Part shown: one piece after another, positions 12,414 through 24,345 of the stretch
Layout: each line of letters begins with the position of its first letter
Numbering within the stretch: position 1 is the stretch's first letter
From: Halobacteriovorax sp.
Lineage (GTDB): Bacteria; Bdellovibrionota; Bacteriovoracia; Bacteriovoracales; Bacteriovoracaceae
DNA: 45,227 bases
NCBI GenBank assembly: GCA_002686115.1
Contig: NZAF01000182.1
Span: 1 to 45,227, forward strand
Direction: 5' to 3'
The notes under the pieces: model-generated
Told to the model about the DNA's origin: nothing
The model's database searches: none
Seen by the model: the letters and a program-made list of their open reading frames with translations, nothing else
Position numbers and translations under genes: made by a program

Positions 12414-13847
12414 TTATTTTACTTGAATATCTTTAAATAATAATAATATATCTTTATTATCCTTTAAAGTTAAACCAGATTCATATAAAAAAGTACCGTA
12501 ATCAGAATTAACAGGTAAACCATCAAAAGCTAATAATAAACCGGCATAAAATAATAATAAACCAAAAGTAATAGGTAAAAATATTTTCCAACCAATACTC
12601 ATTAATTGGTTATAACGATATCTTGGTAATGTGGCACGAACCCATACATATGAAAAAGCAATAAAAGTTATTTTAATAAAAAACCAAAAACTTTCTACAA
12701 GTTCAAAATGTAAAATTACAGGAGGTAACCAACCACCAAAAAAGAAAATAACCATAATTGCAGCCATTAATAACATACTTGAATATTCACCTAAAAAGAA
12801 CATAGCGAAAATAATAGATGAGTACTCTGTATTATAACCTGAAACTAATTCCGCTTCTGCTTCTGGTAAATCAAAAGGAGCTCTGTTTGTTTCAGCTAAC
12901 ATAGATACAAAAAATATAATAACTAATGGAAATAATGGAAAACAATACCATACAGTATCTTGCTTAAATACAATTTCACGTAAATTATAAGTTCCGGAAA
13001 ATAAAGCAACAATTACCATAATGAAACCTAATGAAACTTCATATGAAATCATTTGCGCCGCAGAACGTAAGCCACCTAAAAAAGCATACTTAGAGTTACT
13101 TGACCAACCAGCTAATAAAACACCGTAAACACCTAATGATGATACGGCGAATACGTATAATGCAGATAACTTAGGATCCGCAAAAACAACATCTGATGAC
13201 CAAGGTATAACACACCAACCCATTAAACTCATTAAAAATGTGTATAATGGTGAACCTATAAAAATTTTAATACTAGCACGTCTTGGTACAATAATTTCTT
13301 TAGCTAATAACTTTAAACCATCAGCTAAAGGTTGTAAAAGACCCCAAAAACCTACAACATTAGGACCTTTACGACGTTGCATAGAAGCCATAGCTTTACG
13401 CTCTAATAAAGTAAAGTAAGCTACAGCAATTAATAAACCAATAATTAAAAAAAGACTAGATAAAACATAATGAACAATAAAACTAATTAAATAGTTAAAG
13501 TTATTTTCTTTTTCTAGTAACTCTAAAATAATATAATTGTTTAAAGACTCTTTATTAAATTCTAAATTTGTGATTAACTCTTGAAGCATAGATTTATCAA
13601 TTACTTTGGTAAAGTATAAAGAAATTAACTCTTCATACTCATATTTAAACATTTCTAAATCAATATAATCATAATTCTCAACTTGGATAACATTAATAAA
13701 ATTATCCTTTGAATAAGCTGAGCTAAAACTTAATAAATTTCTTTTCTTTTCTAAACTGTTAGATAACCAACCAATATATGAAAAACTACTAATAACAAAT
13801 AAAAAAATATAAATAATTTTTTTAATACTTAATTTTTGTAAAAACAT
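12414..13847 (-). CDS. nad1: NADH dehydrogenase subunit 1 with a long N-terminal extension
   Basis: This is the membrane subunit of complex I that helps form the quinone chamber. The ND1 core begins near residue 125 (helix SLFLIIGLLIAVAYFTLLER then KAMASMQRRKGPNVVG). It contains the conserved ISYEVSLG and ETNRAPFDLPEAEAELVSGY loops that line the quinone tunnel. The protein is 477 aa against a usual 320-330. The extra ~120 residues form a hydrophobic segment at 11-28, signal- or anchor-like, followed by an acidic, Asn/Leu-rich stretch with no recognisable family. The first in-frame Met near the core is not well placed, so the full frame is the best call, but the true start is uncertain. It lies 23 bp downstream of cox3. 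Confidence 0.95.
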   Translation of the reverse strand: MFLQKLSIKKIIYIFLFVISSFSYIGWLSNSLEKKRNLLSFSSAYSKDNFINVIQVENYDYIDLEMFKYEYEELISLYFTKVIDKSMLQELITNLEFNKESLNNYIILELLEKENNFNYLISFIVHYVLSSLFLIIGLLIAVAYFTLLERKAMASMQRRKGPNVVGFWGLLQPLADGLKLLAKEIIVPRRASIKIFIGSPLYTFLMSLMGWCVIPWSSDVVFADPKLSALYVFAVSSLGVYGVLLAGWSSNSKYAFLGGLRSAAQMISYEVSLGFIMVIVALFSGTYNLREIVFKQDTVWYCFPLFPLVIIFFVSMLAETNRAPFDLPEAEAELVSGYNTEYSSIIFAMFFLGEYSSMLLMAAIMVIFFFGGWLPPVILHFELVESFWFFIKITFIAFSYVWVRATLPRYRYNQLMSIGWKIFLPITFGLLLFYAGLLLAFDGLPVNSDYGTFLYESGLTLKDNKDILLLFKDIQVK

Positions 13848-13870
13848 ATTAATAAAAATATACTAAACTA

Positions 13871-14806
13871 TTAGCTACCCCACCAATAAATAGATATAAA
13901 TAAGAATAACCAAACAACATCAACAAAATGCCAATACCAAGCAGCTGCTTCAAAACCAAAATGGTGAGTATTAGTAAAATGGTAATTTAAATGTCTCCAT
14001 AAACAAACTGCTAAAAATAAAGTACCAATAATTACATGGAAACCATGGAAACCAGTAGCTAAATAGAAAACAGAACCGTAAACAGTATCTTTAATAGTAA
14101 AAAACGCATGAGCATACTCATAAGCTTGGAAGAATGAAAAAATACCACCTAATAATACAGTTAATAATAAACCATCAGTAACTTCAGAACGATTACCTGC
14201 AACTAATGCATGATGAGCCCAAGTAATACTAGCACCCGAAGTTAATAAAATAACAGTATTTAATAATGGAATTTTCCAAGGGTCAAAAGGAATAATACCT
14301 TTAGGAGGCCACACGGCACCAATTTCAATATTAGGAGATAAACTCGAGTGAAAAAATGCCCAAAATAAACCAAAAAAGAACATTACTTCAGAAACAATAA
14401 ATAAGATCATACCGTAACGTAAACCACGTTGTACCATTTTAGTATGATGACCTTCATAAGTACCTTCTACGATTACATCCCAAAACCAAGCACCCATAAT
14501 TACAATAAAAAATAAGCTCATAATTTTGTGAATAAAAATAGTAGCTGAACAAGATACAAATGACTCTAAAAACATAGTAATTAAACTACTTTTACAAATA
14601 AATGCTAAAAAAGCAGAATCACTTGACGCAGATAGTTGACCTGCTAACTCTAATTTACCATGATTCATACCATAAGTTACGAAAACTAAAATGAAATATA
14701 GTAAATTAAATGAAAATAACATAGGCCAACCACTAGGTTTTACTAGATGAAAAGGGTGTTTTAATTTTAAATTAGTCCATAATTGATTTCTTTGTATAAT
14801 ATCCAT
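13871..14806 (-). CDS. cox3: Cytochrome c oxidase subunit III
   Basis: This is a core subunit of complex IV. The N-terminus HPFHLVKPSGWPM, the segment RYGMILFIVSEVMFFFGLFW with its conserved Glu, and the C-terminal HFVDVVWLFLF are diagnostic. The length is 311 aa compared with about 265. Most of the excess is a ~40 residue insertion (about residues 48-88, including three Cys) between the first and second helices. The rest aligns with the family in order. The start at 14806 is 20 bp after the stop of cox1. Confidence 0.97.
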   Translation of the reverse strand: MDIIQRNQLWTNLKLKHPFHLVKPSGWPMLFSFNLLYFILVFVTYGMNHGKLELAGQLSASSDSAFLAFICKSSLITMFLESFVSCSATIFIHKIMSLFFIVIMGAWFWDVIVEGTYEGHHTKMVQRGLRYGMILFIVSEVMFFFGLFWAFFHSSLSPNIEIGAVWPPKGIIPFDPWKIPLLNTVILLTSGASITWAHHALVAGNRSEVTDGLLLTVLLGGIFSFFQAYEYAHAFFTIKDTVYGSVFYLATGFHGFHVIIGTLFLAVCLWRHLNYHFTNTHHFGFEAAAWYWHFVDVVWLFLFISIYWWGS

Positions 14807-14826
14807 AAACTATAAATAATTATATA

Positions 14827-16491
14827 TTAAAATTCATTTAAGCTTAATTTTTTACCTTTTACAGTAACTTCCATAGCACTTAAAGTCCAAACATTACCTT
14901 GCCAAATATTATTTTTCGCATACTGTTTACTAGTAAAAATATCATATAGATTAAAGAAAAATAAAATAGTAGCAACAACAGAAACCCAAGAACCATAAGA
15001 AGCAATAGAATTCCAACCAGCAAAAAAATCAGGATAATCTGGAATTCTACGAGGCATACCAGATAAACCTAAGAAATGCATAGGGAAAAAAGTAATATTA
15101 ACACCTATGAAAAACACCCAAAAGTGTAATTCACCTAAAACATCATCAAACTCTACACCAATGATTTTACCAATCCAATAATACATACCACCAAAAACAG
15201 CAAAAACAGCACCCATCGATAATACATAATGGAAGTGACCTACTACATAATAAGTATCATGAAAAGCAATATCTAAACCAGCATTAGCTAACACTACACC
15301 AGTTAAACCACCAATAGTAAATAAGAAAATAAAACCTAACGCAAAATAAAAAGGAGTTCTTAAAATTAAGAAACCTTCCCACATTGTAGCAAACCAACTA
15401 AAAATTTTAATACCAGTAGGTACCGCAATAATCATAGTCGCTGCAGTAAAATAAGCACGAGTATCTACATCTAAACCCACAGTATACATATGGTGAGCCC
15501 AAACAATAAAGCCTAAGATACCAATAGATAACATAGCATAAACCATACCTAAGTAACCAAAAACATTTTTGTGTGAAAAAGTAGAAACAATATGACTAAT
15601 AATACCAAAACCAGGTAAAATTAAAATATAAACCTCAGGGTGACCAAAAAACCAAAATAAATGTTGGTATAATACAGGATCACCACCACCTGCTGGGTTA
15701 TAAAACATAGTACCAAAAGCACGATCTGTTAATAACATAGTAATTGCACCAGCTAACACAGGTAACGATAATAATAATAAGAAAGCAGTAATTAAAATAG
15801 CCCAAACAAATAAAGGCATTCTATGTAAAGTTAAACCAATAGCACGCATATTAAATACGGTACAAATGAAATTAATCGCACCTAAAATAGATGAAGCACC
15901 AGCAATATGTAAACTAAAAATAGCAAACTCTACTGAAGTACCACCATGGAATTCAATACTAGCTAAAGGAGGATATACAGTCCAACCAGTACCTACACCA
16001 CTACTTACTACACTTGAAAATACTAATAAAATTAAAGATGGAGGTAATAACCAAAAACTAATATTATTTAATCTTGGAAAAGCCATATCAGGAGCACCTA
16101 CCATAATAGGTACGAACCAATTACCAAAACCACCAACTAATACAGGCATTACCATGAAGAAAATCATAATAAAAGCATGAGCAGTAATTAAAACATTATA
16201 TAATTGATAGTTACCTAATAAAACACCATCACCAGGGGTTGATAACTCCATACGAATAATAATAGACATATAAGTACCCACAACACCAGAAAATGCACCA
16301 AAAATTAAATATAATGTACCAATATCTTTGTGATTAGTAGAACATAACCAACGAGTTATAAATTTATTAATTTTTTCAGATGCAAAAATTAAACCAAAAG
16401 AAATAGCACGGAAAAGAGTTTCTTCATTGAAGATCTCTTTTAATTTAGTCCAAGAATCCCCTTTTGCTGATAATTCTTTAAAAAAGATCAT
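14827..16491 (-). CDS. cox1: Cytochrome c oxidase subunit I
   Basis: This is the catalytic subunit of complex IV, carrying heme a and the heme a3-CuB centre. The core starts at about residue 46 (TRWLCSTNHKDIGTLYLIFG). The CuB/active-site segments HPEVYILILPGF, HHMYTVGLDVDTRAYF and the heme-ligand segment VVGHFHYVLSMG are intact, including the His-Tyr pair in HPEVY. The length is 554 aa. The ~45 residues before the core are an extension (MIFFKELSAKGDS...) without a clear family. No introns and no UGA codons were seen. It lies between atp1 and cox3. Confidence 0.98.
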   Translation of the reverse strand: MIFFKELSAKGDSWTKLKEIFNEETLFRAISFGLIFASEKINKFITRWLCSTNHKDIGTLYLIFGAFSGVVGTYMSIIIRMELSTPGDGVLLGNYQLYNVLITAHAFIMIFFMVMPVLVGGFGNWFVPIMVGAPDMAFPRLNNISFWLLPPSLILLVFSSVVSSGVGTGWTVYPPLASIEFHGGTSVEFAIFSLHIAGASSILGAINFICTVFNMRAIGLTLHRMPLFVWAILITAFLLLLSLPVLAGAITMLLTDRAFGTMFYNPAGGGDPVLYQHLFWFFGHPEVYILILPGFGIISHIVSTFSHKNVFGYLGMVYAMLSIGILGFIVWAHHMYTVGLDVDTRAYFTAATMIIAVPTGIKIFSWFATMWEGFLILRTPFYFALGFIFLFTIGGLTGVVLANAGLDIAFHDTYYVVGHFHYVLSMGAVFAVFGGMYYWIGKIIGVEFDDVLGELHFWVFFIGVNITFFPMHFLGLSGMPRRIPDYPDFFAGWNSIASYGSWVSVVATILFFFNLYDIFTSKQYAKNNIWQGNVWTLSAMEVTVKGKKLSLNEF

Positions 16492-16548
16492 ATTTTTATC
16501 ACTATATGAATATAAGAATGAGATAATTAAAAAAAATTAAAAATAAAA

Positions 16549-18237
16549 TTATTGCTCAATGAAACTAGCTAATAATACATCACGTTTATCTTTGTTTAAG
16601 AAAATTGCTAAAATATTAGTTAAGAAAGTATCTAATTGATCTTCAATCTCAGGAGTTAATGATTTTTCAGCAGATAAATTTAAAATAATTTTTTCAGCGA
16701 TTGCACTTTCACAACATACTAAAATAACTTTTTGGAAATTCTCTACTAAAGAAACATCTAAACGATCTAAGTAACCACGCATACCAGCATAAATTAATAC
16801 TACTTGATATTCTAAAGGTAATGGATCGTACTGACCTTGTTTTAATAATTCAATTAAACGTACACCTCTATTTAAAACACCTTGAGTAGTAGCATCTAAA
16901 TCAGAACCAAACTGAGCAAAAGCTTCTACTTCACGGAATTGAGCTAACTCTAATTTTAAAGAACCTGCAATCATTTTCATAGCTTTTACTTGAGCAGCAG
17001 AACCTACACGACTTACAGATAAACCTACATTAATAGCTGGACGAATACCTCTATAAAATAACTCAGACTCTAAGAAAATTTGACCATCAGTAATAGAAAT
17101 TACATTAGTAGGAATATAAGCAGAAACGTCACCCGCTTGAGTTTCAATAATTGGTAATGCAGTTAATGAACCACCACCTAATTTATCATTCATTTTCGCA
17201 GCACGCTCTAATAAACGAGAGTGTAAATAGAAAACGTCACCAGGATAAGCTTCACGGCCAGGTGGTCTTCTTAATAATAACGACATTTGACGATAAGCTA
17301 CTGCTTGTTTACTTAAATCATCATAAACTACTAAAGCATGCATACCGTTATCTCTAAACCACTCACCTAAACTACAACCAGAGTAAGGAGCTAAAAATTG
17401 TAATGGAGCTGAATCTGATGCAGTTGATGATACAATTGCAGTATAGTTAAAAGCTTTCATACTATTTAACGCAGTTACAATTTGAGCAACAGTAGAACGT
17501 TTTTGACCTACGGCAACATAAATACAGTATAATTTTTGAGAACCAGTACCTTTTTCTTCAATATCTAATTGATTTACAAACGATTGATTAATAATAGTGT
17601 CAATAGTAATCGCAGTTTTACCAGTTTGTCTATCACCAATAACTAACTCACGTTGACCACGACCTACTGGTACCATACTATCTACAGCTTTTAAACCAGT
17701 TTGCATAGGTTCACTAACCGATTGTCTTGGCATAATACCTGGAGCTTTTACTTCAACACGACGTTTTTCTAAAGTAGAAGCATCTAATACACGACCATCT
17801 AATGGGTTACCTAAAGCATCTACAACACGACCTAATAAAGAACGACCTACAGAAATATCTACAATTTTTTCAGTACCTAATACATAGTTACCTTGTTGTA
17901 CTTCACGATCATTACCAAAAACTACAACACCAACAATATCTTTCTCTAAATTTAACGCCATACCTTTAATCTCACTTGGAAAAAATACAACTAACTCACC
18001 AGCACGAACAGCCTCTAAACCACGTACACGAGCAATACCATCACCAACAGAAACTACAACACCAATATCATTAAAGTTTTCGCTATCAGATAACTCTAAA
18101 TCTAAGAAACTACCAGACTTGTTAGAAACAAAGGCTACTTCATTTTTTAACATAACATTACTTAACACATTTTTTTTAACACCTAAAAAAGAAGATACAT
18201 TTAATAAACCTGAATTTGAATTAACAACTTTTAACAT
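16549..18237 (-). CDS. atp1: ATP synthase F1 subunit alpha
   Basis: This is the non-catalytic nucleotide-binding subunit of the F1 head, in the matrix. The P-loop GDRQTGKTAI, the Walker B region ALVVYDDLSKQAVAYRQMS and the segment RRPPGREAYPGDVFYLHSRL are all present. The ATG at 18237 gives 562 aa, about 50 longer than bacterial AtpA. The extra residues are at the N-terminus, before VVVSVGDGIARV. A TTG two codons upstream is a less likely start. It is downstream of atp9. Retention of atp1 in mtDNA is limited to some protists and plants and helps narrow the source. Confidence 0.98.
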   Translation of the reverse strand: MLKVVNSNSGLLNVSSFLGVKKNVLSNVMLKNEVAFVSNKSGSFLDLELSDSENFNDIGVVVSVGDGIARVRGLEAVRAGELVVFFPSEIKGMALNLEKDIVGVVVFGNDREVQQGNYVLGTEKIVDISVGRSLLGRVVDALGNPLDGRVLDASTLEKRRVEVKAPGIMPRQSVSEPMQTGLKAVDSMVPVGRGQRELVIGDRQTGKTAITIDTIINQSFVNQLDIEEKGTGSQKLYCIYVAVGQKRSTVAQIVTALNSMKAFNYTAIVSSTASDSAPLQFLAPYSGCSLGEWFRDNGMHALVVYDDLSKQAVAYRQMSLLLRRPPGREAYPGDVFYLHSRLLERAAKMNDKLGGGSLTALPIIETQAGDVSAYIPTNVISITDGQIFLESELFYRGIRPAINVGLSVSRVGSAAQVKAMKMIAGSLKLELAQFREVEAFAQFGSDLDATTQGVLNRGVRLIELLKQGQYDPLPLEYQVVLIYAGMRGYLDRLDVSLVENFQKVILVCCESAIAEKIILNLSAEKSLTPEIEDQLDTFLTNILAIFLNKDKRDVLLASFIEQ

Positions 18238-18289
18238 AAACAAAAATAAACATAAGTATATTTTTTAAAAATTTCAAAAACATAAAAGC

Positions 18290-18318
18290 GTTATATACTG
18301 ATAAACACAGTATATAAC
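18290..18318. other. 11-bp perfect stem-loop upstream of atp1
   Basis: GTTATATACTG (18290-18300) pairs perfectly with CAGTATATAAC (18308-18318) around a 7-base loop. It is in the 140 bp spacer between atp9 and atp1. With no tRNA here to punctuate the transcript, a role in RNA processing or end protection is plausible but not shown. Confidence 0.7.
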
Positions 18319-18377
18319 TAAAAACTACTATAAATTAACTAAATTATATAAATTTTAGTAAACTTTTCTAGATTAAA

Positions 18378-18605
18378 CTAGAAAGCAAATAAAATTAAGA
18401 AAGTTACCATTAAACCGAATAACGCAATCGCCTCAGTTAACGCGAAACCTAAAATAGCATAAATAAATAATTGTTTTAATAAATAAGGATTTCTAGCATA
18501 AGCTAACATTAAACCCGCAAATACTACACCAATACCAACACCGGCACCACTTAAAGAAATTGCTGCTGCACCACCACCTACTAATTTTAATACCTCTAAA
18601 CCCAT
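18378..18605 (-). CDS. atp9: ATP synthase F0 subunit c
   Basis: This is the proteolipid of the proton-translocating ring. At 75 aa it has two helices. The first carries the Gly-rich GGGAAAISLSGAGVGIGVVF repeat. The second carries the proton-binding Glu in FALTEAIALFGL. A polar loop YARNP lies between them. The length and every key feature are normal. It is flanked by hairpin-containing spacers and lies between rnl and atp1. Confidence 0.98.
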   Translation of the reverse strand: MGLEVLKLVGGGAAAISLSGAGVGIGVVFAGLMLAYARNPYLLKQLFIYAILGFALTEAIALFGLMVTFLILFAF

Positions 18606-18894
18606 AGAATTAATTTTAAGTGATATTATTCACAAACATTTATTGTATTTTATAAAAATATAAAATACATTTTATTCAACTTAAGATGAATAAATAAAAC
18701 AAAAACTAATTAGAATATTTATAATTACAAAAATAATTTAATTAATTTTTTAAAAAGAAACTTAGTAATAATTAAATAATAAATAATTTTAAAACTATTT
18801 TTTTTATATTTATATAATTTATAATCCATTATTATGTATTGTACATATAAATATATATTACTAAGTAAAGAAAGTAAAAATTTTATTGATAAAA
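18606..18894. other. AT-rich spacer with two hairpins between rnl and atp9
   Basis: This stretch of about 290 bp has no gene that I can see. It contains two perfect inverted repeats near its left end: TGTATTTTAT/ATAAAATACA (18644-18669, 10 bp stem) and TTTATTCA/TGAATAAA (18671-18694, 8 bp stem). The rest is low-complexity A/T. It is one of the two longest non-coding segments and a candidate site for transcription or replication signals, though nothing specific identifies it as an origin. Confidence 0.5.
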
Positions 18895-21590
<2,696 letters not shown>

Positions 21591-21608
21591 AAAAAAACTG
21601 TAAAAAAC

Positions 21609-23666
21609 TTAGTTTTTTACAATAAGACCACTACTTACGTAGAAGTCAAAGTCATTATAAAAAGCTGTACTTGCATAAGTATTGCCTGTATGTAATAAGA
21701 AAGGAGAATTTACTTGAAAGTCATACCACTCTTGATTTAAAAATGGATGAACTAACGAAGAAACAAAAGAATTAAACATATCACTTTCATAGAATACTGG
21801 TATATAATAAATTAAACTTAAATTTAAAATAATAATAACAGTGATCCAAAAATTAATTATGTTTTTTTGCCAATAAGTACCCAATAACGAATTTAATACA
21901 GGTTTATCATATAAACTACCTTTTCTATATGAAAATGAAGTTACAGCAATTAACCTAATGTAGTTATAACCTGTTAATAATGAAAATAATATAACTAATA
22001 AAAAAAAGAAAAAGCCTACAAACTGGTACGCAGTCTCAATATTAAAAGATAAATTAATACCTACAACAGAGTAAAATAACTCAATTAAATAATTTTTAAA
22101 CACGTAAAGCTTAATAATAAATCCAGGAAATGGAGGTAAACCTGCCATTGAAAATAAGAAAAAAACTAATATTAACTGAATAGTTAAAGGTAATTTCTGT
22201 AAATCTGAAAAATATTTGACTAAGCGATAATTAAAAATAAACTTACCTCCACGATTTTGGACAATTTGTGTAGGTGAAATAATAATAACAATTAAAAAAC
22301 TTAATAAAGTAAAAATATAAACACCAGTATATAAAATAGAAGATTTAAAACCATCAAAAGTCATTGAAGATAAACCTAATAATATAAAACCAGTATGTAC
22401 AATAGAACTATAAGCTAAGAAACGTTTTACTTCTACTTGCGCTAATGCTAACAAGCTACCAACAAAAATTGAAAAAATAGCCGATAAGTAAATAACGATA
22501 GTAAAAATTTGAGTAAATTGCATATAAAAAAAAGTATGCATTACTAATCTAAAAAATACAGCAAAAAAACTAATTCTTACTATAGTCGCAAAAAAAGTAG
22601 TTACCCACATAGGTGCACCCTGATAAACATCACCAATCCAAAAGTGATAAGGCACTGAACCTAATTTCATTAAAAATACGATTATAATAGCTAAAGACGA
22701 CACTAATAAAATCATATCTAAACTACCTAAAGAGTTTGGCTTATAATCTAGAACAAGCTGAGAAATAACTTCACGAATAGTAAAAAGATCCATAGAGCCA
22801 GTTACAAAATAAATAGCCGCTGCAGAAATACCAAAAATACAAGAAAACACTGCACTTGTTAAAAAATATTTTAAACCTGATTCAATAGATAACCTATTAG
22901 TGGTATGTAAACCTGCTAAAATATATAAACATAAAGTCGCACCTTCTAAAGATACAAAAAACGATAATAAATTATAAGATTGCACTAACCAAAATAAAAA
23001 AAATAATGTAATAGGTAACATTATTAAAAAATTTTTAGTAAATATAGCACGATCTGTAAGCTCTAAAGTTTTTACTTTAATATAAGATGCTCTATAAGTG
23101 TTGTCATCACCATACGAAAGAAATGTGAATATTAAAAATAACATAACGCAAACGCTTAAAAAAGCCTGTACACCAAAACTAAAATGATCAAATATAACCA
23201 TATTTGATGAATCAGTTAAAGAACAAGCATAAGTATAAGGATCTTCCGAACCATAACCCCTTGGGATTGAGGTAACAAAATATTTACTATCATAAAACTG
23301 ACCTGAGCCTACTTGTTTTAATTTCCAAATATTCGCTACAGAAGCAAATAAAGAAAATGCAGCAGTAGCCACAATACCCGCGTTTGCCCAAAAAATATCT
23401 CTCGAAGTATTCCAAACCATTAAACGAGTTTTTTCTTTATGTGTACGAAATGAAAATAATAATAAAATAGCAAAAAAACAAAACAACCAAGCATTCGCAC
23501 CAAAACTAACAAGTGCATTATAATAGTTATGTAAACTATTTGAAAAGAAATGAAGAGTATCCCCTGCATAACCTTCAAGAGTACCTGGAACTAAAACTAG
23601 ATGAAATGGTTTATTACATAAATTTCTAAATAAACCTTTTACATTTTTTATTTCCGATAACCTCAT
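21609..23666 (-). CDS. nad2: NADH dehydrogenase subunit 2, extended
   Basis: This is an antiporter-like membrane subunit of complex I. The conserved core includes SLEGATLCLYILAGL, GLKYFLTSAVFSCIFGISAA, the proton-channel region KLGSVPYHFWIGDVYQGAPM, KRFLAYSSIVHTGF and the helix-breaking SMAGLPPFPGFIIKLYVF. The length is 685 aa against about 490-500 in most relatives. Much of the excess is at the N-terminus (about 130 residues containing two predicted helices and Tyr/Ser-rich loops), and some is in a C-terminal tail. The start at 23666 is 20 bp after tRNA-fMet; an internal start cannot be excluded. Confidence 0.95.
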   Translation of the reverse strand: MRLSEIKNVKGLFRNLCNKPFHLVLVPGTLEGYAGDTLHFFSNSLHNYYNALVSFGANAWLFCFFAILLLFSFRTHKEKTRLMVWNTSRDIFWANAGIVATAAFSLFASVANIWKLKQVGSGQFYDSKYFVTSIPRGYGSEDPYTYACSLTDSSNMVIFDHFSFGVQAFLSVCVMLFLIFTFLSYGDDNTYRASYIKVKTLELTDRAIFTKNFLIMLPITLFFLFWLVQSYNLLSFFVSLEGATLCLYILAGLHTTNRLSIESGLKYFLTSAVFSCIFGISAAAIYFVTGSMDLFTIREVISQLVLDYKPNSLGSLDMILLVSSLAIIIVFLMKLGSVPYHFWIGDVYQGAPMWVTTFFATIVRISFFAVFFRLVMHTFFYMQFTQIFTIVIYLSAIFSIFVGSLLALAQVEVKRFLAYSSIVHTGFILLGLSSMTFDGFKSSILYTGVYIFTLLSFLIVIIISPTQIVQNRGGKFIFNYRLVKYFSDLQKLPLTIQLILVFFLFSMAGLPPFPGFIIKLYVFKNYLIELFYSVVGINLSFNIETAYQFVGFFFFLLVILFSLLTGYNYIRLIAVTSFSYRKGSLYDKPVLNSLLGTYWQKNIINFWITVIIILNLSLIYYIPVFYESDMFNSFVSSLVHPFLNQEWYDFQVNSPFLLHTGNTYASTAFYNDFDFYVSSGLIVKN

Positions 23667-23686
23667 CGATTTTAAAGAATAATTAT

Positions 23687-23759
23687 TAGCGGGAGCTGGA
23701 TTCGAACCAACAATTCCCGGGTCATGAGCCCGATGGGCTAACCACTACCCTATCCCGCG
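23687..23759 (-). tRNA. trnfM: Initiator tRNA-fMet (CAU)
   Basis: The anticodon stem carries the three consecutive G-C pairs typical of initiators (CGGG-CTCATGA-CCCG). The first acceptor position is unpaired (C1 with U72). The acceptor otherwise pairs GCGGGA with TCCCGC. Both features mark it as the initiator rather than an elongator. Confidence 0.93.
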
Positions 23760-23846
23760 AATACACACTTAAAAATTAAACTAAGAAATAATAGTGTATA
23801 GATAACTTTAATTTACCTATAACACTAAAAATAAACAAAGCTTAAC

Positions 23847-24200
23847 TTAACCTCGTAAATTACTTAAGTAACGTAAGCTAATACTTTTATTAATTCTATA
23901 AAAATTAACAAGTAAAGCTAAACCAATAGCGGTTTCCGCTGCTGCAATAGATAACACTGCAATAGCAAAAACAAGTGCTATGGGGTTCTGAGTATATAAA
24001 TAATTACTTAAAAAGCAAATACCTACACCTAACCACATTAACTCAACACACATTAAATAAATAATTACACGCTCTAAGCTATAAATAATACCAAATAAAC
24101 CAATAAGGAATAAAGAAAACCCTAAAATGAATAAGAAATTTATGTTTAAACTTAAATTACCAAAAATATATAATTTACTTAATACATTTAAAAACTCCAT
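23847..24200 (-). CDS. nad4L: NADH dehydrogenase subunit 4L
   Basis: This is a small three-helix subunit of complex I. The core reads FLIGLFGIIYSLERVIIYLM then CVELMWLGVGICFL and FAIAVLSIAAAETAIGLALL, with the two membrane Glu residues in the usual places. At 117 aa it is slightly longer than the usual ~100 because of an N-terminal stretch. It lies between rns and tRNA-fMet. The ATG at 24200 is the first in frame and is well placed. Confidence 0.96.
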   Translation of the reverse strand: MEFLNVLSKLYIFGNLSLNINFLFILGFSLFLIGLFGIIYSLERVIIYLMCVELMWLGVGICFLSNYLYTQNPIALVFAIAVLSIAAAETAIGLALLVNFYRINKSISLRYLSNLRG

Positions 24201-24261
24201 ATTTAATATATCTTATTAAATAAATAAAAATGTTAACTTAATGAACAAAAAAGTAAACTCC

Positions 24262-24285
24262 AAAAAGGTTTAAAAAAACCTTTTT
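24262..24285. terminator. Hairpin just downstream of rns
   Basis: AAAAAGGTTT (24262-24271) pairs with AAACCTTTTT (24276-24285), a 10-bp stem with a 4-base loop, about 60 bp past the 3' end of the small rRNA and upstream of nad4L. It could mark the rRNA 3' end or act as a processing site. Termination is an inference from position only. Confidence 0.5.
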
Positions 24286-24345
24286 AGCTGGCTTTACTTT
24301 TAAAACTACAAAATGAATAATTTAATTTATTATATTATATTTTAC

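Noticed and set aside
12631..12837. Plus-strand frame of 68 codons
   Set aside because: Antisense of the conserved quinone-site region of nad1.
15866..16180. Plus-strand frame of 104 codons
   Set aside because: Antisense of cox1 core; cox1 is unambiguous there.
17151..17357. Plus-strand frame of 68 codons
   Set aside because: Antisense of the catalytic core of atp1.
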